Assembly: GCA_033220425.1 (NCBI GenBank)
Contig: CM065651.1
Location: forward strand, 62,001 to 126,000
DNA from: Lepraria neglecta
Taxonomy: Eukaryota > Ascomycota > Lecanoromycetes > Lecanorales > Stereocaulaceae
Length of the DNA stretch: 64,000 nt
Direction of reading: 5' to 3'
Shown here: positions 11,410 through 21,453 of the stretch, piece by piece
Layout: each line of letters opens with the position of its first letter
Position numbering within the stretch: the first letter of the stretch is position 1
Translations under genes and position numbers: made by a program
The notes under the pieces: model-generated
Databases searched by the model: none
What the model saw: only the letters and a program-made list of their open reading frames with translations
What the model was told of the DNA's origin: nothing

Positions 11410-14400
11410 GAGGTTCCTAGGTACTTTCCGTTTCGTTATACCCTTTCTATTTAACTAGATAGAACTGATTTCTTCTATCTAGGATCCTCTCGACCTTATA
11501 CTCTATTTCTTCCTTAATATTATAATGAAACGTTTCTTAGAGTAGTATATTAGAGTCTACTGGCTCCAGAAGTAAGATATAGAATACCGGATATACTTTA
11601 GCGTCAGGTAGAAGCTCGAGTTTATAGTTAACGGCCCCCTTTACCTTCTTTATCAAGAATAGTCCGACTTTAATATAATCCAGTTTCTTACTTAGTCTTG
11701 TTATCTTTATATTTTTTATTAAGAGGTATACTTTATCCCCCTCTTTAAGCTAAGGAATATTCTTTCTTTTACTATTAACCTACTCCTTCAACTTACTATT
11801 TAAGCTCTTAATTATCTTTTGTATATCCTTATATAAACTTTTCAGCTCTTCTACCTTAACTAAGGCTTTTTCTATATTAGGTCCGTCTCTAGGTTACAGA
11901 AAAGTGTTTATATCCTTTTCGTGATTGGTAAAGAATAGTATTAGACCTATCGTGTCTAATCTCTTGTCGTTATATACTAGTTATACTATTAGAAGTAGTA
12001 AAACCCAGTTATCTTGTTTTAGGTTCACGTAGTATCTTAGATACGCTTCTATTATTTGATTCGCACGTTCTATTTATCTATTAGTCTATAGATAGTACGC
12101 CGTTAATATCCGAAGTTTAGTTCTAATCGCTGCTATCAGCGTTCTCTAGTAGTTAGAAGTGAATAACTTGTCTCTATCGGATATTATCGATTTAGGTATA
12201 CTATAATCTCTTATCAACTTGTCGAGTAATATAAAGGCTAACTAATCCGCCTTGTATATTTCTTTAAAAGGTATTATGATCGTATACTTTATAAGTTTAT
12301 CTATAATGACTATAACCGAGTTAAAGGTGTCCTAAGTAGCTAGGTCCTTCGAAGGTAGTAGCTTGACTACGAAGTCTATTATAATATCATCCTAAGGTGA
12401 TTCTAGTACAGGCGCAAACTGAATTTGCCCGTACTTGGCGTATTGTACAGACTTGTTCTGCTGGCATTGGATATATTCCTTAATGTATTATTCAACGTGT
12501 GTCCGAAGTTTCGGTACTGCGTATCCTCGTCCTAGGAGTTCTATAGTCTTGGATACTCCAGGGTGACCTTGTAAAGGGTCATTATAGTGATCCCTGATTA
12601 CTTCTTTAACACATATATTAGGTAAGTAAGTTTTATTCTGATATCTAAGCAATACTGAATCTTATTAATCCTGTCTTAGCTTTATTGCGAATATATCGTT
12701 ATTATAGGCCTTTACGATCCTATTAGTAGTATCGGGTCCTGATATACGAAGGGTTATTGCTAATACCTAGTATGGCACTAATAATCCATCGGCTTCTCGT
12801 TTTAGGATTAGTCGTTCCGTAACGTTCTTTTCTTCTATATGGTCCGATCGCCTGCTAAGCGTATCTACTCGACTATTATCTTTTCCTAGGGTATAGGTTA
12901 TCTTGAACTTATATTATCCGAGTAGTTCTAACTATCTAACTTATCTTCTATTTAACTCTTTTATTATTATAAAGTTAAGAAGATTCTTATAATCCGTAAA
13001 GATAGTTAAGTCCGAGTAGCTTTCTATATATACTCTCTAATTTTAAAGTATATATACTACGGTAAGTAGTTCTTTATCGTATATATTATAGTTTTATTCT
13101 ACTACTAACATTTTTCGTGAAAAGTAGGTAACTAGGTACTACTTTTAGTCCTTTATTTAATAAATATATACTCCTATTACAAGATCCGAGGTATCTATTT
13201 TGATACGAGCCGGTTCGTTAGCTTAAAAGGTACAGAGTACTAGTAGATCTATATATGCTTTTTTTAACGTATTAAACGACTTTTATTATTCTTATCCCTA
13301 TATAAATCTAATATCCTTCTTTATAATATCTATAAGTAGAAGTACTTTCTTAGAGTAGCCTTTAATAAACTTCCTGTTAAAGTTAGTAAATCCTAAGAAA
13401 CTTTATACTGCTTTAACGTCCTATAGTATAGGCTATTCTACTATAGCTTTAATCTTTTCTAGGCTTATACTAATACCTTTTATACTAACTATAAATCCTA
13501 GGAACTTAATAGAGTCCCTGTAAAATTTGTACTTTTCTGGTTTAAGGAGAAGTCCTACTTATAATAGGTATTCGATAACATCCTATATATACTTAATATA
13601 TTCTTCCTTATTCTTAGAGTAAATCAAGATATTATCGAGGTACGCTATCGCTGTTTAATCTAAGTATGCTCGTATAATATTATTAATAAGCGCTTAGTAG
13701 GTTACTAGTGCGTTAGTAAGTCCAAACGGTATTACTAAGTACTTATAGTGGCTATATCTGGTTCGGAAGGTAGTTTTCTATTCTTCGCCTTCTTTCATCC
13801 GAATTAGATTATATACGCCCCTAAGGTCTAATTTTATGAATATCCTTACCTTACTGAGCCAATCCTATAGCTCGCTAATATTTAGTAAAGGGTACCTATT
13901 CTTGATTATAATGTCGTTTAACTTTCGATAGTTAATGTATAGCTATAAGCTTCCGTCCTTCTTTAGCGCGAAGAGGATTAGATAACCTACTAGTAATTTG
14001 GATTCCCGAATAAATCCTTTCTTAAGGTTCTTATCGATATACCCGCGAAGTATAGTAAGTTCCTTTTCTAATAATATATAGATAGGTCTAAATATTGGCG
14101 CCTTACTAGGTTCGAGTTTAATCTTATAATCCTATAGTTAGTACTTAGGTAACGCTTTTACGCTCGTCTCTTCCTCGAATAGGTATACCTACTATTTATA
14201 TTCCCGAGGGATTATAGAAGGTTCGTCCTTCCCTTTAATAGCTCTCTCTTTAGTATCCTACTAACCTTTACTAGTAACTAAGGAGTCAAGCCTTCTCTCT
14301 TAGAAGTCACTCTTATTATTTAAGAATAAAGTAATATATACTTTGACTAGTCTTCGGTTCTTTCTCTTATCTATTATTATCTACTATTAACTAATAGGTC

Positions 14401-14740
14401 TAATACTAGTAACGTCTCTAGATCGTCCGAATTTAAGTACTTTTATCTTCTAGTTAATTTCTAGGTTATATTTATTTAACTAAGGTATTCCTAAAATAAT
14501 ATTATAAATAGCTATCCTAACTATATCGAATGTAATCTCCTTATAGTATTACTGAATTATTACTAGTAGGGAGCGTATTTCCTCCTCTACTTTTCCTGTT
14601 AAAAATACTAACCTGTTAGCTAGGCGTAGTTTATAGGATAATTTCTTCTTTCGGGTTAGTAGGCCGTTTAAGTCTACTAAATTCCTTGAGATGAAATTTC
14701 CTATAGCTCCGCTGTCTATTATTACTATAGTCCGCTATCT
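11400..14740 (-). pseudogene. pol of chromovirus B: protease-RT-RNase H-integrase-chromodomain
   Basis: Read on the minus strand from right to left. Protease VIIDSGAIGNFIS near 14675-14715 keeps the active-site DSGA. RT spans about 14100-13560, with the catalytic block AYLDNILIYS near 13620-13650, the second Asp changed to Asn. RNase H lies near 13260-12880, integrase near 12560-12040, the C-terminal integrase region near 11900-11650 and the chromodomain near 11560-11420. Collinear with F (offset about 29.95 kb). Stops are TAG/TAA only. The chromodomain end overlaps the antisense ORF tail to tail. Confidence 0.85.
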
Positions 14741-15599
14741 ATTAATATTTACTAGTATAATAATATAAGTATAGTACTAGGCGGAACATAATTATTGTTT
14801 AGGGAATAACGTATTAATCTCCTTATGCTTCCCCGTAGTATAAGAGATTACTCTTTTCCCTATAATAGTAGGAATCCGTGTACTTCCTTTATACCCTTAT
14901 ACGGGATATATTTATTGTATAAGTAGCTATACTATAGTACCTAGTTATAAGCTCCTCTTTTAAAGACTTTAAGCGAGTTATTTCTTTCTTTTTCCTACTT
15001 TTCTATAAAGTATAGGAAGTAGTAATACTTCCTCTTACTTACAAGATACTACTGGTATCTATCTTCCTTATACTTATACTACTATATTTCTCTATAGTAA
15101 GCTTTCTTAAGTAGGGGTACCGTATATTCTTCCGCTAGACGGCCCCTTTCTTCTCTGTATACTAAATAATCGGGTAATGTATATTTAGTATATAGGATCT
15201 CGCTATATTACTAATATTCCCTATCGTATCGATAGTCTTATATAGGTTCGTCCTATTTGGGTTTTATAGATAATTACTTATTTAGTATACCTTATACTTT
15301 ACTTTCGATTTCGTCGAAGAGTTTATATTTATCTTCGTCTAATTAAGGTTCTCTAATTTCCGGTAATTTTCCTTCTGCTTGGGATGTAGTAGATCTAGGT
15401 TCGGGTGTCGACGCTGGTTTCTCTAGACTAGCTTTCCGCTGTTCCTGATCCGTCTTATACTATTAAGATCTATTACTATCCCTATAGTAATATCTCTATA
15501 CTCCTTTATTAAATTCTGATTCGAAGGTATTATCTTCCGAATCCTAACTAGATTCTTCTTTATCGTGTGATTACTATGTTTCCTTAGAGTTTTCCTTAT

Positions 15600-16545
15600 T
15601 ATCTAGAGGTCCTCCTTCTATTGCGTTAATCTGCGGTCGGTATACTATATTCTTCGACCTGCAGTCTCTAGCTATATAGCCTAGTTTGCTATAGCTATAG
15701 TAAGTAATTACTTTCTTTCCCCCGTACTGCTTTTTCCCTTTAAAGTTTCCTTTCTTCTTTCCTATCTAGATAAAGTTAATCTCTATCGGTACTATACTAC
15801 GGTAAGTATTACGTTCCCTGTAGTCTTATTAGTAATTCCTCGTTTTTAAGAAGAATCCCTTATATTAGGTTCCGCTGACTCCTCTGTTATACCGCTTCTC
15901 TATAGATTATTTGAATAGCTTATTATCGATCTCGATTATATTTTCAATAAGTCTATCTAGAGTATTAATTACTCCTCCGAATCTTATAAGCTCGTCTTTA
16001 ATATTATCTTTAAGGCCTCGACGATATATTATTATTAGTATATTATTATCCCAGCCTGTTTTAGTCGCGTATATCTGAAATTAAGTTGAAAACTCTAACG
16101 CTGACTTCTTCTACTTTATATACTAAATAATGCGTATTACTACATTTACCTTGTTAGAAGGTCCGAATATATAGCGGATTTTAACTATAAACTTTGGTAT
16201 ATTTTCTATCTATGACTTAACGTCGCCGTCTTCGTTATCGTCTTCTATATACTTCTTTAGGAAAGGTTCGACCTACTTTTAGGCCCGTCCTCGTAGGTAC
16301 GATATAGCGAAGGTGGTATGTCTGGTTACTAGGAGCAAATCTCCCTGGAATAGAAGGTATAGTTATACTTGTGTAAGCTATGGCTCAAGCTTATCCCTAT
16401 CTCTGTAGTACAGGTCTGGTACTATAACCTTGATCCTTTTTCCAGATCCTTCGTCTATAGTATAGTATCTCTGGCTAGTAACTATTAAGGTACTTAGGGT
16501 AGGGTTTCTGCCTGAAGTTGTTAAAGAACTTATCCCTTAGGGTAT
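15600..16545 (-). pseudogene. gag of chromovirus B
   Basis: Follows the 5' LTR on the minus strand. Near 15640-15705 the reading YSYSKLGYIARDC is a zinc knuckle with Cys and His mutated to Tyr and the last Cys kept. The remainder is recognised by collinearity with F, E, G, A and H. No intact frame remains. Confidence 0.7.
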
Positions 16546-16551
16546 TCAAAG

Positions 16552-16961
16552 TGTTACGACCTACGTCCGGTCGTTTACCTAACGGTGCGATAACTAGATA
16601 TAGGTGCGTGCGTCTTATGCTTCTGTGGGAGAGGAGTCACTCAGGTAGAATGGCAGTCTTTGTAGTTGTAGGTAGTCAATGCGTTCTATATTGATAACTA
16701 GTAAAGTATAGTGCAAGGAGTACCAGGAAGATTAACCAAGTTGAATACACTATTCCAAACGGTGGGCAGAGCCCCGTATATATAGACATAAGAAATCCTG
16801 CCAAGTATCCCATGAGCGTTATGAGCGCGGGCGCTTATTGCGCTTATTATTCTTGAGCGCCATGAGCGCTGGCGCTCGTTGCGCTCATCGCTTCAGCTGC
16901 TAGTCCTGTCTGTAGTACCTTGTCCTACAGGGCAGTCCTGTTAGAACCGATGGTTCTAACA
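16552..16961 (-). repeat. 5' LTR of chromovirus B (right on map), 410 bp
   Basis: Same length as the left LTR and bounded by TGTTACGACC and GGTTCTAACA. It keeps ATGGTTCTAACA at the terminus, where the 3' LTR copy has become ATAGTTCTAATA; this shows that the antisense ORF originally began with ATG. Confidence 0.92.
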
Positions 16962-16966
16962 GCAGT

Positions 16967-17314
16967 GCGATCAGTGCGATCAAAGCGATTATAGATGATG
17001 AGCGCAATGAGCGCAATGAGCGCAGTGCGATCAATACGATCAGGAACGCTTGGCATGGATTTCGTATATCTATATATGCGGAGCACTGCTTACTACTTGG
17101 AGCGTCGTGCTCAACTTGCTTTATACTTGCTATTCAATTGTTTACTATATACGATAGATCTCTTAGGCTAGGCACTGAACATATATTATCTAATTATATA
17201 CTAGACCCGCTTAGTATCACTGGAAGCCTGCTTTATACTCTTGTCTAGTTACACCTCTACCCCTATTGAGAATCAATCTATATACGATATATAGCACGCA
17301 ACGTGTTCGTAACA
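16967..17314 (+). repeat. 3' LTR of chromovirus A, right part
   Basis: Continues the interrupted LTR after the duplicated GCAGT (16962-16966) and ends CGTAACA, followed by the ATTAA target duplication. It holds extra copies of GAGCGCAATGAGCGC and GTGCGATCA repeats compared with the 5' LTR. Confidence 0.85.
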
Positions 17315-17319
17315 ATTAA

Positions 17320-17597
17320 TACCGCTATAGTAATTAAAACTATAGGTTAGTTCTTTATATTAGAGGTTTTCCTTAAGACTAAAGCCTTAACTTTAGACGT
17401 AGTAAGGGCGGTTAGTAGTAGCGTCTCTTCCGCTCTATCGATCTAGATATATCTATAGTATTATCTCTCTTTCTTTTAAGGGTTTTTACTTAGGTTTATA
17501 GTATTACCTAAGAAGGATTTAGTAGAAATTTAGTATAGATTCGTCGCGCTGCCTTAAAATTATTTATTAGGAATTTAGGGTAATATATTATAGTATA
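17320..17597. other. AT-rich flank, unassigned
   Basis: This is the sequence that continues from 4083 once element A is removed. It shows strong RIP bias and no recognised coding block. Confidence 0.4.
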
Positions 17598-18593
17598 CAA
17601 GTAAGTGCCCGTAATCTTCACAGAAGATTACCGTAAAAACTACTATATCTCGCTTATTTTATACTCGATTTAGAAAAGTTAAGCGGTATTAGAAATTCAT
17701 CTATATATAGTATATTTTATATATATAAAGCTAAGCCCTAATTCCAATAGGGCAAAAGTTATTGAGGATTTAGTATATTAGTATTTCGGGGGCGGCTGCG
17801 GGGGTTAGCTTTAGGGAACTCCGCAAGCAAAAACATGTTTTTTGAGCTTTTTATAGCCAAATCTTAGCCAAATTTCAAAATTCGAATAGCCTTGGAAAGC
17901 ATATGCTTGGTTCCAAAACTTATGAAATCATCTCGAAATTATATAACGATATAGCGCGGGGCATTGCTGCGAAGAAGTTGCGGTGCGCATTCAACTTTTG
18001 ATGTTCCAGGGTCCGGGGGACGCCAAGCTCAATGCTTGGCATTTGCAACCGAGCTTATACTACCCGCAAAAATATGGCGAAAACGCTTCTTTTAGTCATT
18101 ACTTTTGCGTAAGTAGGCCGATTTTGAAAATTTTGACTGCATTGGAAAGCGCATACTTGGTTCCAAAACTCATGAAATTATTCTGATATCATATAACGTA
18201 TGTGGCGCGGGGCATTGCTGCGAAGAAGTTGCGGTGCGCATTCAACTTTTCATGTTCCAGGGTCCGGGGGCGCCAAGCTCAATGCTTGGCATTTGCCACC
18301 GAGCTCGTGCTGCATGCAAAACATGGCGAAAACGCTTCTTTTACTTATAACTATTGCGTAAATGGGCCGATTCTAAAAATTCTTGATGCACAAGCAAGCG
18401 CATGGTTAACTCCAAAACATATGAAATCATCTCGATATCATATGATGTATGTGGCGCGAGGCAATGCTGCGAAGAAGTTGCGGTACGTATTCAACCACAG
18501 TTTGATGGTTGATGCCAAGCATCCTTTGACTACCCGATTTGGTATTAGTTGCCTGAATAGGCATTAAAACCCATTCTGTTATTAGAAGAAAGA
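17598..18593 (-). mobile_element. Helitron-like non-autonomous element, copy 1 (996 bp)
   Basis: In element orientation (minus) it starts TCTTTCTTC and ends CTTG, flanked by A on the 5' side and T on the 3' side, with no target duplication. A 9-bp hairpin (GTAATCTTC / GAAGATTAC) sits 13 bases from the 3' end. The interior consists of roughly 250-bp direct repeats, with GGTTCCAAAAC-type starts at 17909, 18159 and 18404. No Rep/helicase is encoded, so it would depend on another element. Reading frames inside the repeats are not conserved in phase. Confidence 0.68.
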
Positions 18594-19625
18594 TTAGTCC
18601 TAGTCGATGAAACTATTAATATAGAATATCTCTTTTCCTCTAACTATTCCCGGTACTAGATAAGTACTTCGCTTAATATTTAGTAGTCTATAGAAGTAGC
18701 GAGCGCCTATTATTCAAGGATTAAATATAAGCGACGCCTATACCTTTTTAACTTTAACTATTCTATAGTAGTCTTATACCTACTCTAGATATTAATAATT
18801 AAAGACTTCTATAAAGGTAGCCTATATACGAGTAGATCGTTATTGAAAGTCTCTATTACTAAGATCCTTTACCTCTACGATAACTAAGACCTTACCGACT
18901 AACTTTCCCTCCTATATAGTTTCTAGGTTTCGACTCTTATAGTCTTATTCTCGGACCTATATATAATCTCTACGCTAGATAAAATACTACAAATATTTAT
19001 AAGGTCTATAGACTACTAAATCCTTATAGAGACGTCCTAAATTAGAGGAGTTCTCTCCTATAGTCTTCTAATATATAAGGCTCGAATAAATATAGACCGG
19101 GTAGCTCTTAACCTAGCTGCAGTCTGCCTCCCTTCTATTAATATCTAGGTTCGAGGTTATACTACCTCTGTTTGGCGTTTTCGCTTAGTATACCTTAAGA
19201 AATATAGCCAGGCTTTAGAGAAACCTAGCTATATTTAGCTATTTAGCTATATCTCTCGCCGTTCGCTAGTAACGACTATTATATTTATATAGATATCTTA
19301 ATATATAGCGCTCTTCCGTATCTACTCGCTATTCTAGTTAGTATAGATCTAGGAGGACCTCGGCCTTTATACTTTTCTTATCTTCTTATTTTCTCCTCTA
19401 ACTAAATAATATAGGCTCTATCTCTTAGAAATTTTTAATATCCTATATAATTATTAACTTGATATAGTATTCGTTATATTCTATTAATTACTCCTAGTAA
19501 TCCTTATACTTATTTATTCGGTTATAGTAATTCTTTAGTAATATTAGATATATCCTTTCTAAGGCTTAGATACTATATCTATCCGGCGGACCGTAGTATC
19601 TAATTATATTAATATAATAACTAAT
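18594..19625 (-). pseudogene. Plavaka-type transposase, C-terminal part
   Basis: Minus-strand reading just inside 19625 gives RYYGPPDRYSI*ALERIYL followed by LLKNYYNRINKYKDY, matching the conserved end of fungal Plavaka (CACTA-related, KDZ-like) transposases, where a GxxDGYxTE-ERLH motif precedes K-x-YRxxNKKDY. It continues in frame from the piece at 20041-20474 once the solo LTR is removed. Downstream (19300-18600) the frame stays readable with TAG read as Gln, but no further domain is recognised. It carries many RIP stops. Confidence 0.68.
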
Positions 19626-20035
19626 TGTTAGAACCATCGGTTCTGACAGGACTGTCCTGTAGGACAAGGTACTACAGACAGGACTAGCAGCTGAAGCGAT
19701 GAGCGCAACGAGCGCCAGCGCTCATGGCGCTCAAGAATGATGAGCGCAATGAGCGCCCGCGCTCATAACGCTCATGGGATGCTTGGCAGGATTTCTTATG
19801 TCTATATATACGGGGCTCTGCCCACCGTTTGGAACAGTGTGTTCAACTTGGTTAATCTTCCTGGTACTCCTTGCACTATACTTTACTAGTTATCAACATA
19901 GAACGCATTGACTACCTACAACTACAAAGACTGCCATTCTACCTGAGTGACTCCTCTCCTACAGAAGCATAAGACGCACGCACCTATATCTGGTTATCGC
20001 ACCGTTAGGTAAACGACCGGACGTGGGTCGTAACA
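19626..20035 (+). repeat. solo LTR of the chromovirus B/F family, hardly RIP-mutated (410 bp)
   Basis: Starts TGTTAGAACC and ends GTCGTAACA, flanked by a perfect CTAAT duplication (19621-19625 and 20036-20040), with no internal element: a solo LTR left by LTR-LTR recombination. It is exactly 410 bp, like the LTRs of B, but rich in CpA and TpG. It contains inverted GAGCGC/GCGCTC blocks (19700-19770) that could form cruciforms. It splits the Plavaka transposase gene and provides the ancestral LTR sequence. Confidence 0.93.
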
Positions 20036-20040
20036 CTAAT

Positions 20041-20474
20041 ACTATAGAATTTGGGAAAGTTGAAAGTTTACTCGCCCGTTTTCTTATTAACTAGCCTATA
20101 TTTTTAAAATACCTCCTTAAGTAGATTAATCCTTTCTAATACTACGTTTATATATTCTAGTATCGCTTTATTATAGAATCGATATCTTATAAATATAATA
20201 AAGTTAATAATAGCTCGTTCTATATATAGTATATCTAGGTTTTTTTTAGATAATAGAGGAGCGAAGACGGGTATTATAATCTATAATATCTCTTTACTCT
20301 CCTCTTCTATCTATTAGCTTAGCTTACTAAACTCTCGAAATCGCCTTAGCTTAGTAAATTTAGGTATAGCTTAAAACCGAGCGTCGATTAAGGCTAATAC
20401 CTTAAGCTTTATTTATCCCTCTCCGATATACTCCCTAAACTAGTCTATAAGGTAGTTTAATAGCCCTTTAACTA
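20041..20474 (-). pseudogene. Plavaka-type transposase, central part
   Basis: Minus-strand reading includes ALIDARF*AIPKFTKLRRF, IIPVFAPLLSKKNLD, RAIINFIIFIRYRFYN and FNFPKFYS, the block that in Plavaka transposases precedes the HSxxHY motif. Across the solo LTR the text continues as SYYINIIRYYGPPD, so the two parts were one frame before the LTR inserted. The right edge is the Helitron-like element at 20475. Confidence 0.72.
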
Positions 20475-21453
20475 TCTTTCTTCTAATAATAGATTATGAG
20501 GAAATTCGGAGCAATTCCGCACTTGCAGCCAATCAGATTGGCCCTATATTCTGCATTCCCTCTCTCGGCTAGCGCCTTCAACCACCAAAACTTGAATTCG
20601 CATCGCAACTTCTTCGCACTACTTCCCCGCGCCCCGTACGTCATATGATATCGAGATGATTTCATATGTTTTGGAGTCAACCATTAGCTTGCTTGCGCAT
20701 CAAGAATTTTTAGAATCGGCCCATTTGCGCAATAGTTATGAGCAAAAGAAGCGTTTTCGCCATGTTTTGCATGCACCGCGAGCTCGGTGGCAAATGCCAA
20801 GCATTGAGCTGAATGCGCACCGTAACTTCTTTGCAGTACTTCCCCGCGCCACATACGTCATATGATATCGAGATGATTTCATAAGTTTTGGAACCAAGCA
20901 TGCGCTTTCCAACATCGTCGAAATTTTCAAAATCGGTCCATTTGCGCAAAAGTTATGAGCAAAAGAAGCGTTTTCGCCATGTTTTTCTGGCGGTGCCAGA
21001 TGCCAAGCACTGAGCTTGGCACCCCCGGACCCTGGAACATCAAAAGTTGAATGCGCACCGCAACTTCTTCGCAGCAATGCCCCGCGCCACATACGTCATA
21101 TGATACCGAGATAATTTCATAAGTTTTGGAACCAAGCATGCGCTTTCCGACGCCGTTCGAATTTTGAAATTTAGTTGAAATTTGGCTAAGGAAAGCCTCA
21201 AAAACATGTTTTTGCCTGCGGAGTTCCCTGAAGCTACCACCGCAGTCACCCCCGAAGTGCCTCCGGAGCACTCAATTAATTAACCCTTAATAACTTCCGA
21301 TATATTAGGGCTAGGGCTTAGCTTTATATATATAATATATACTATAAATAGAGGGCTTTCTAATTCCGCTTAAATTTTAAAATCGAGTATAAAATAAGCG
21401 AGATATAATAGTTTTTACGGTAATCTTCTGTGAAGATTACGGGCACTAACTTG
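20475..21453 (+). mobile_element. Helitron-like non-autonomous element, copy 2 (979 bp)
   Basis: Starts TCTTTCTTC at 20475 after A (20474) and ends CTTG at 21453 before T (21454). The hairpin lies at 21420-21440 with GGGCACTAACTTG to the end. Three internal repeats (unit about 217-240 bp) are well preserved, with little RIP. It interrupts the Plavaka transposase gene without target duplication. The 5' TC, A|T target and 3' hairpin are Helitron traits; the 3' end CTTG departs from the canonical CTRR. Confidence 0.7.
21420..21440 (+). repeat. 3' subterminal hairpin of the Helitron-like element
   Basis: GTAATCTTC and GAAGATTAC form a perfect 9-bp stem with the loop TGT, 13 bases from the element end. 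The same hairpin is present in copies 1 and 3 and, with one change in the loop region, in copy 4. Confidence 0.85.

Larger units (their letters stand above)
10424..16961 (-). mobile_element. Chromovirus B: full-length Gypsy element, minus orientation
   Basis: 6538 bp, two LTRs of exactly 410 bp (10424-10833 and 16552-16961), flanked by a perfect GCAGT duplication (10419-10423 and 16962-16966). Inserted in the 3' LTR of chromovirus A, so it is younger than A. RIP is present but milder: the protease active site DSGA is intact and the LTRs retain many CpA/TpG. Its near twin is element F (40369-46911), collinear over the whole length. Confidence 0.93.
4089..17314 (+). mobile_element. Chromovirus A: full-length Gypsy LTR retrotransposon with element B nested in its 3' LTR
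   Basis: Bounded by a perfect 5-bp target duplication ATTAA at 4084-4088 and 17315-17319. The 5' LTR is 4089-4524. The 3' LTR starts at 10276, is split at 10423 by element B (10424-16961) and resumes at 16967, ending with CGTAACA at 17314. Internal order: gag with zinc knuckle, protease, RT, RNase H, integrase, chromodomain, then an antisense reading frame next to the 3' LTR. Every catalytic motif is damaged in a RIP pattern, so this copy cannot encode working proteins. Confidence 0.92.

Noticed and set aside
17983-18567. Open frames of 67 and 121 codons in Helitron-like copy 1
   Set aside because: They follow the ~250-bp repeat unit, change phase from unit to unit and appear in several frames; no start context or codon-level conservation.
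20483-21271. Several overlapping open frames (65-118 codons) on both strands in Helitron-like copy 2
   Set aside because: Overlapping frames on both strands of a RIP-poor repeat; repeat length is not a multiple of three. Treated as chance frames.
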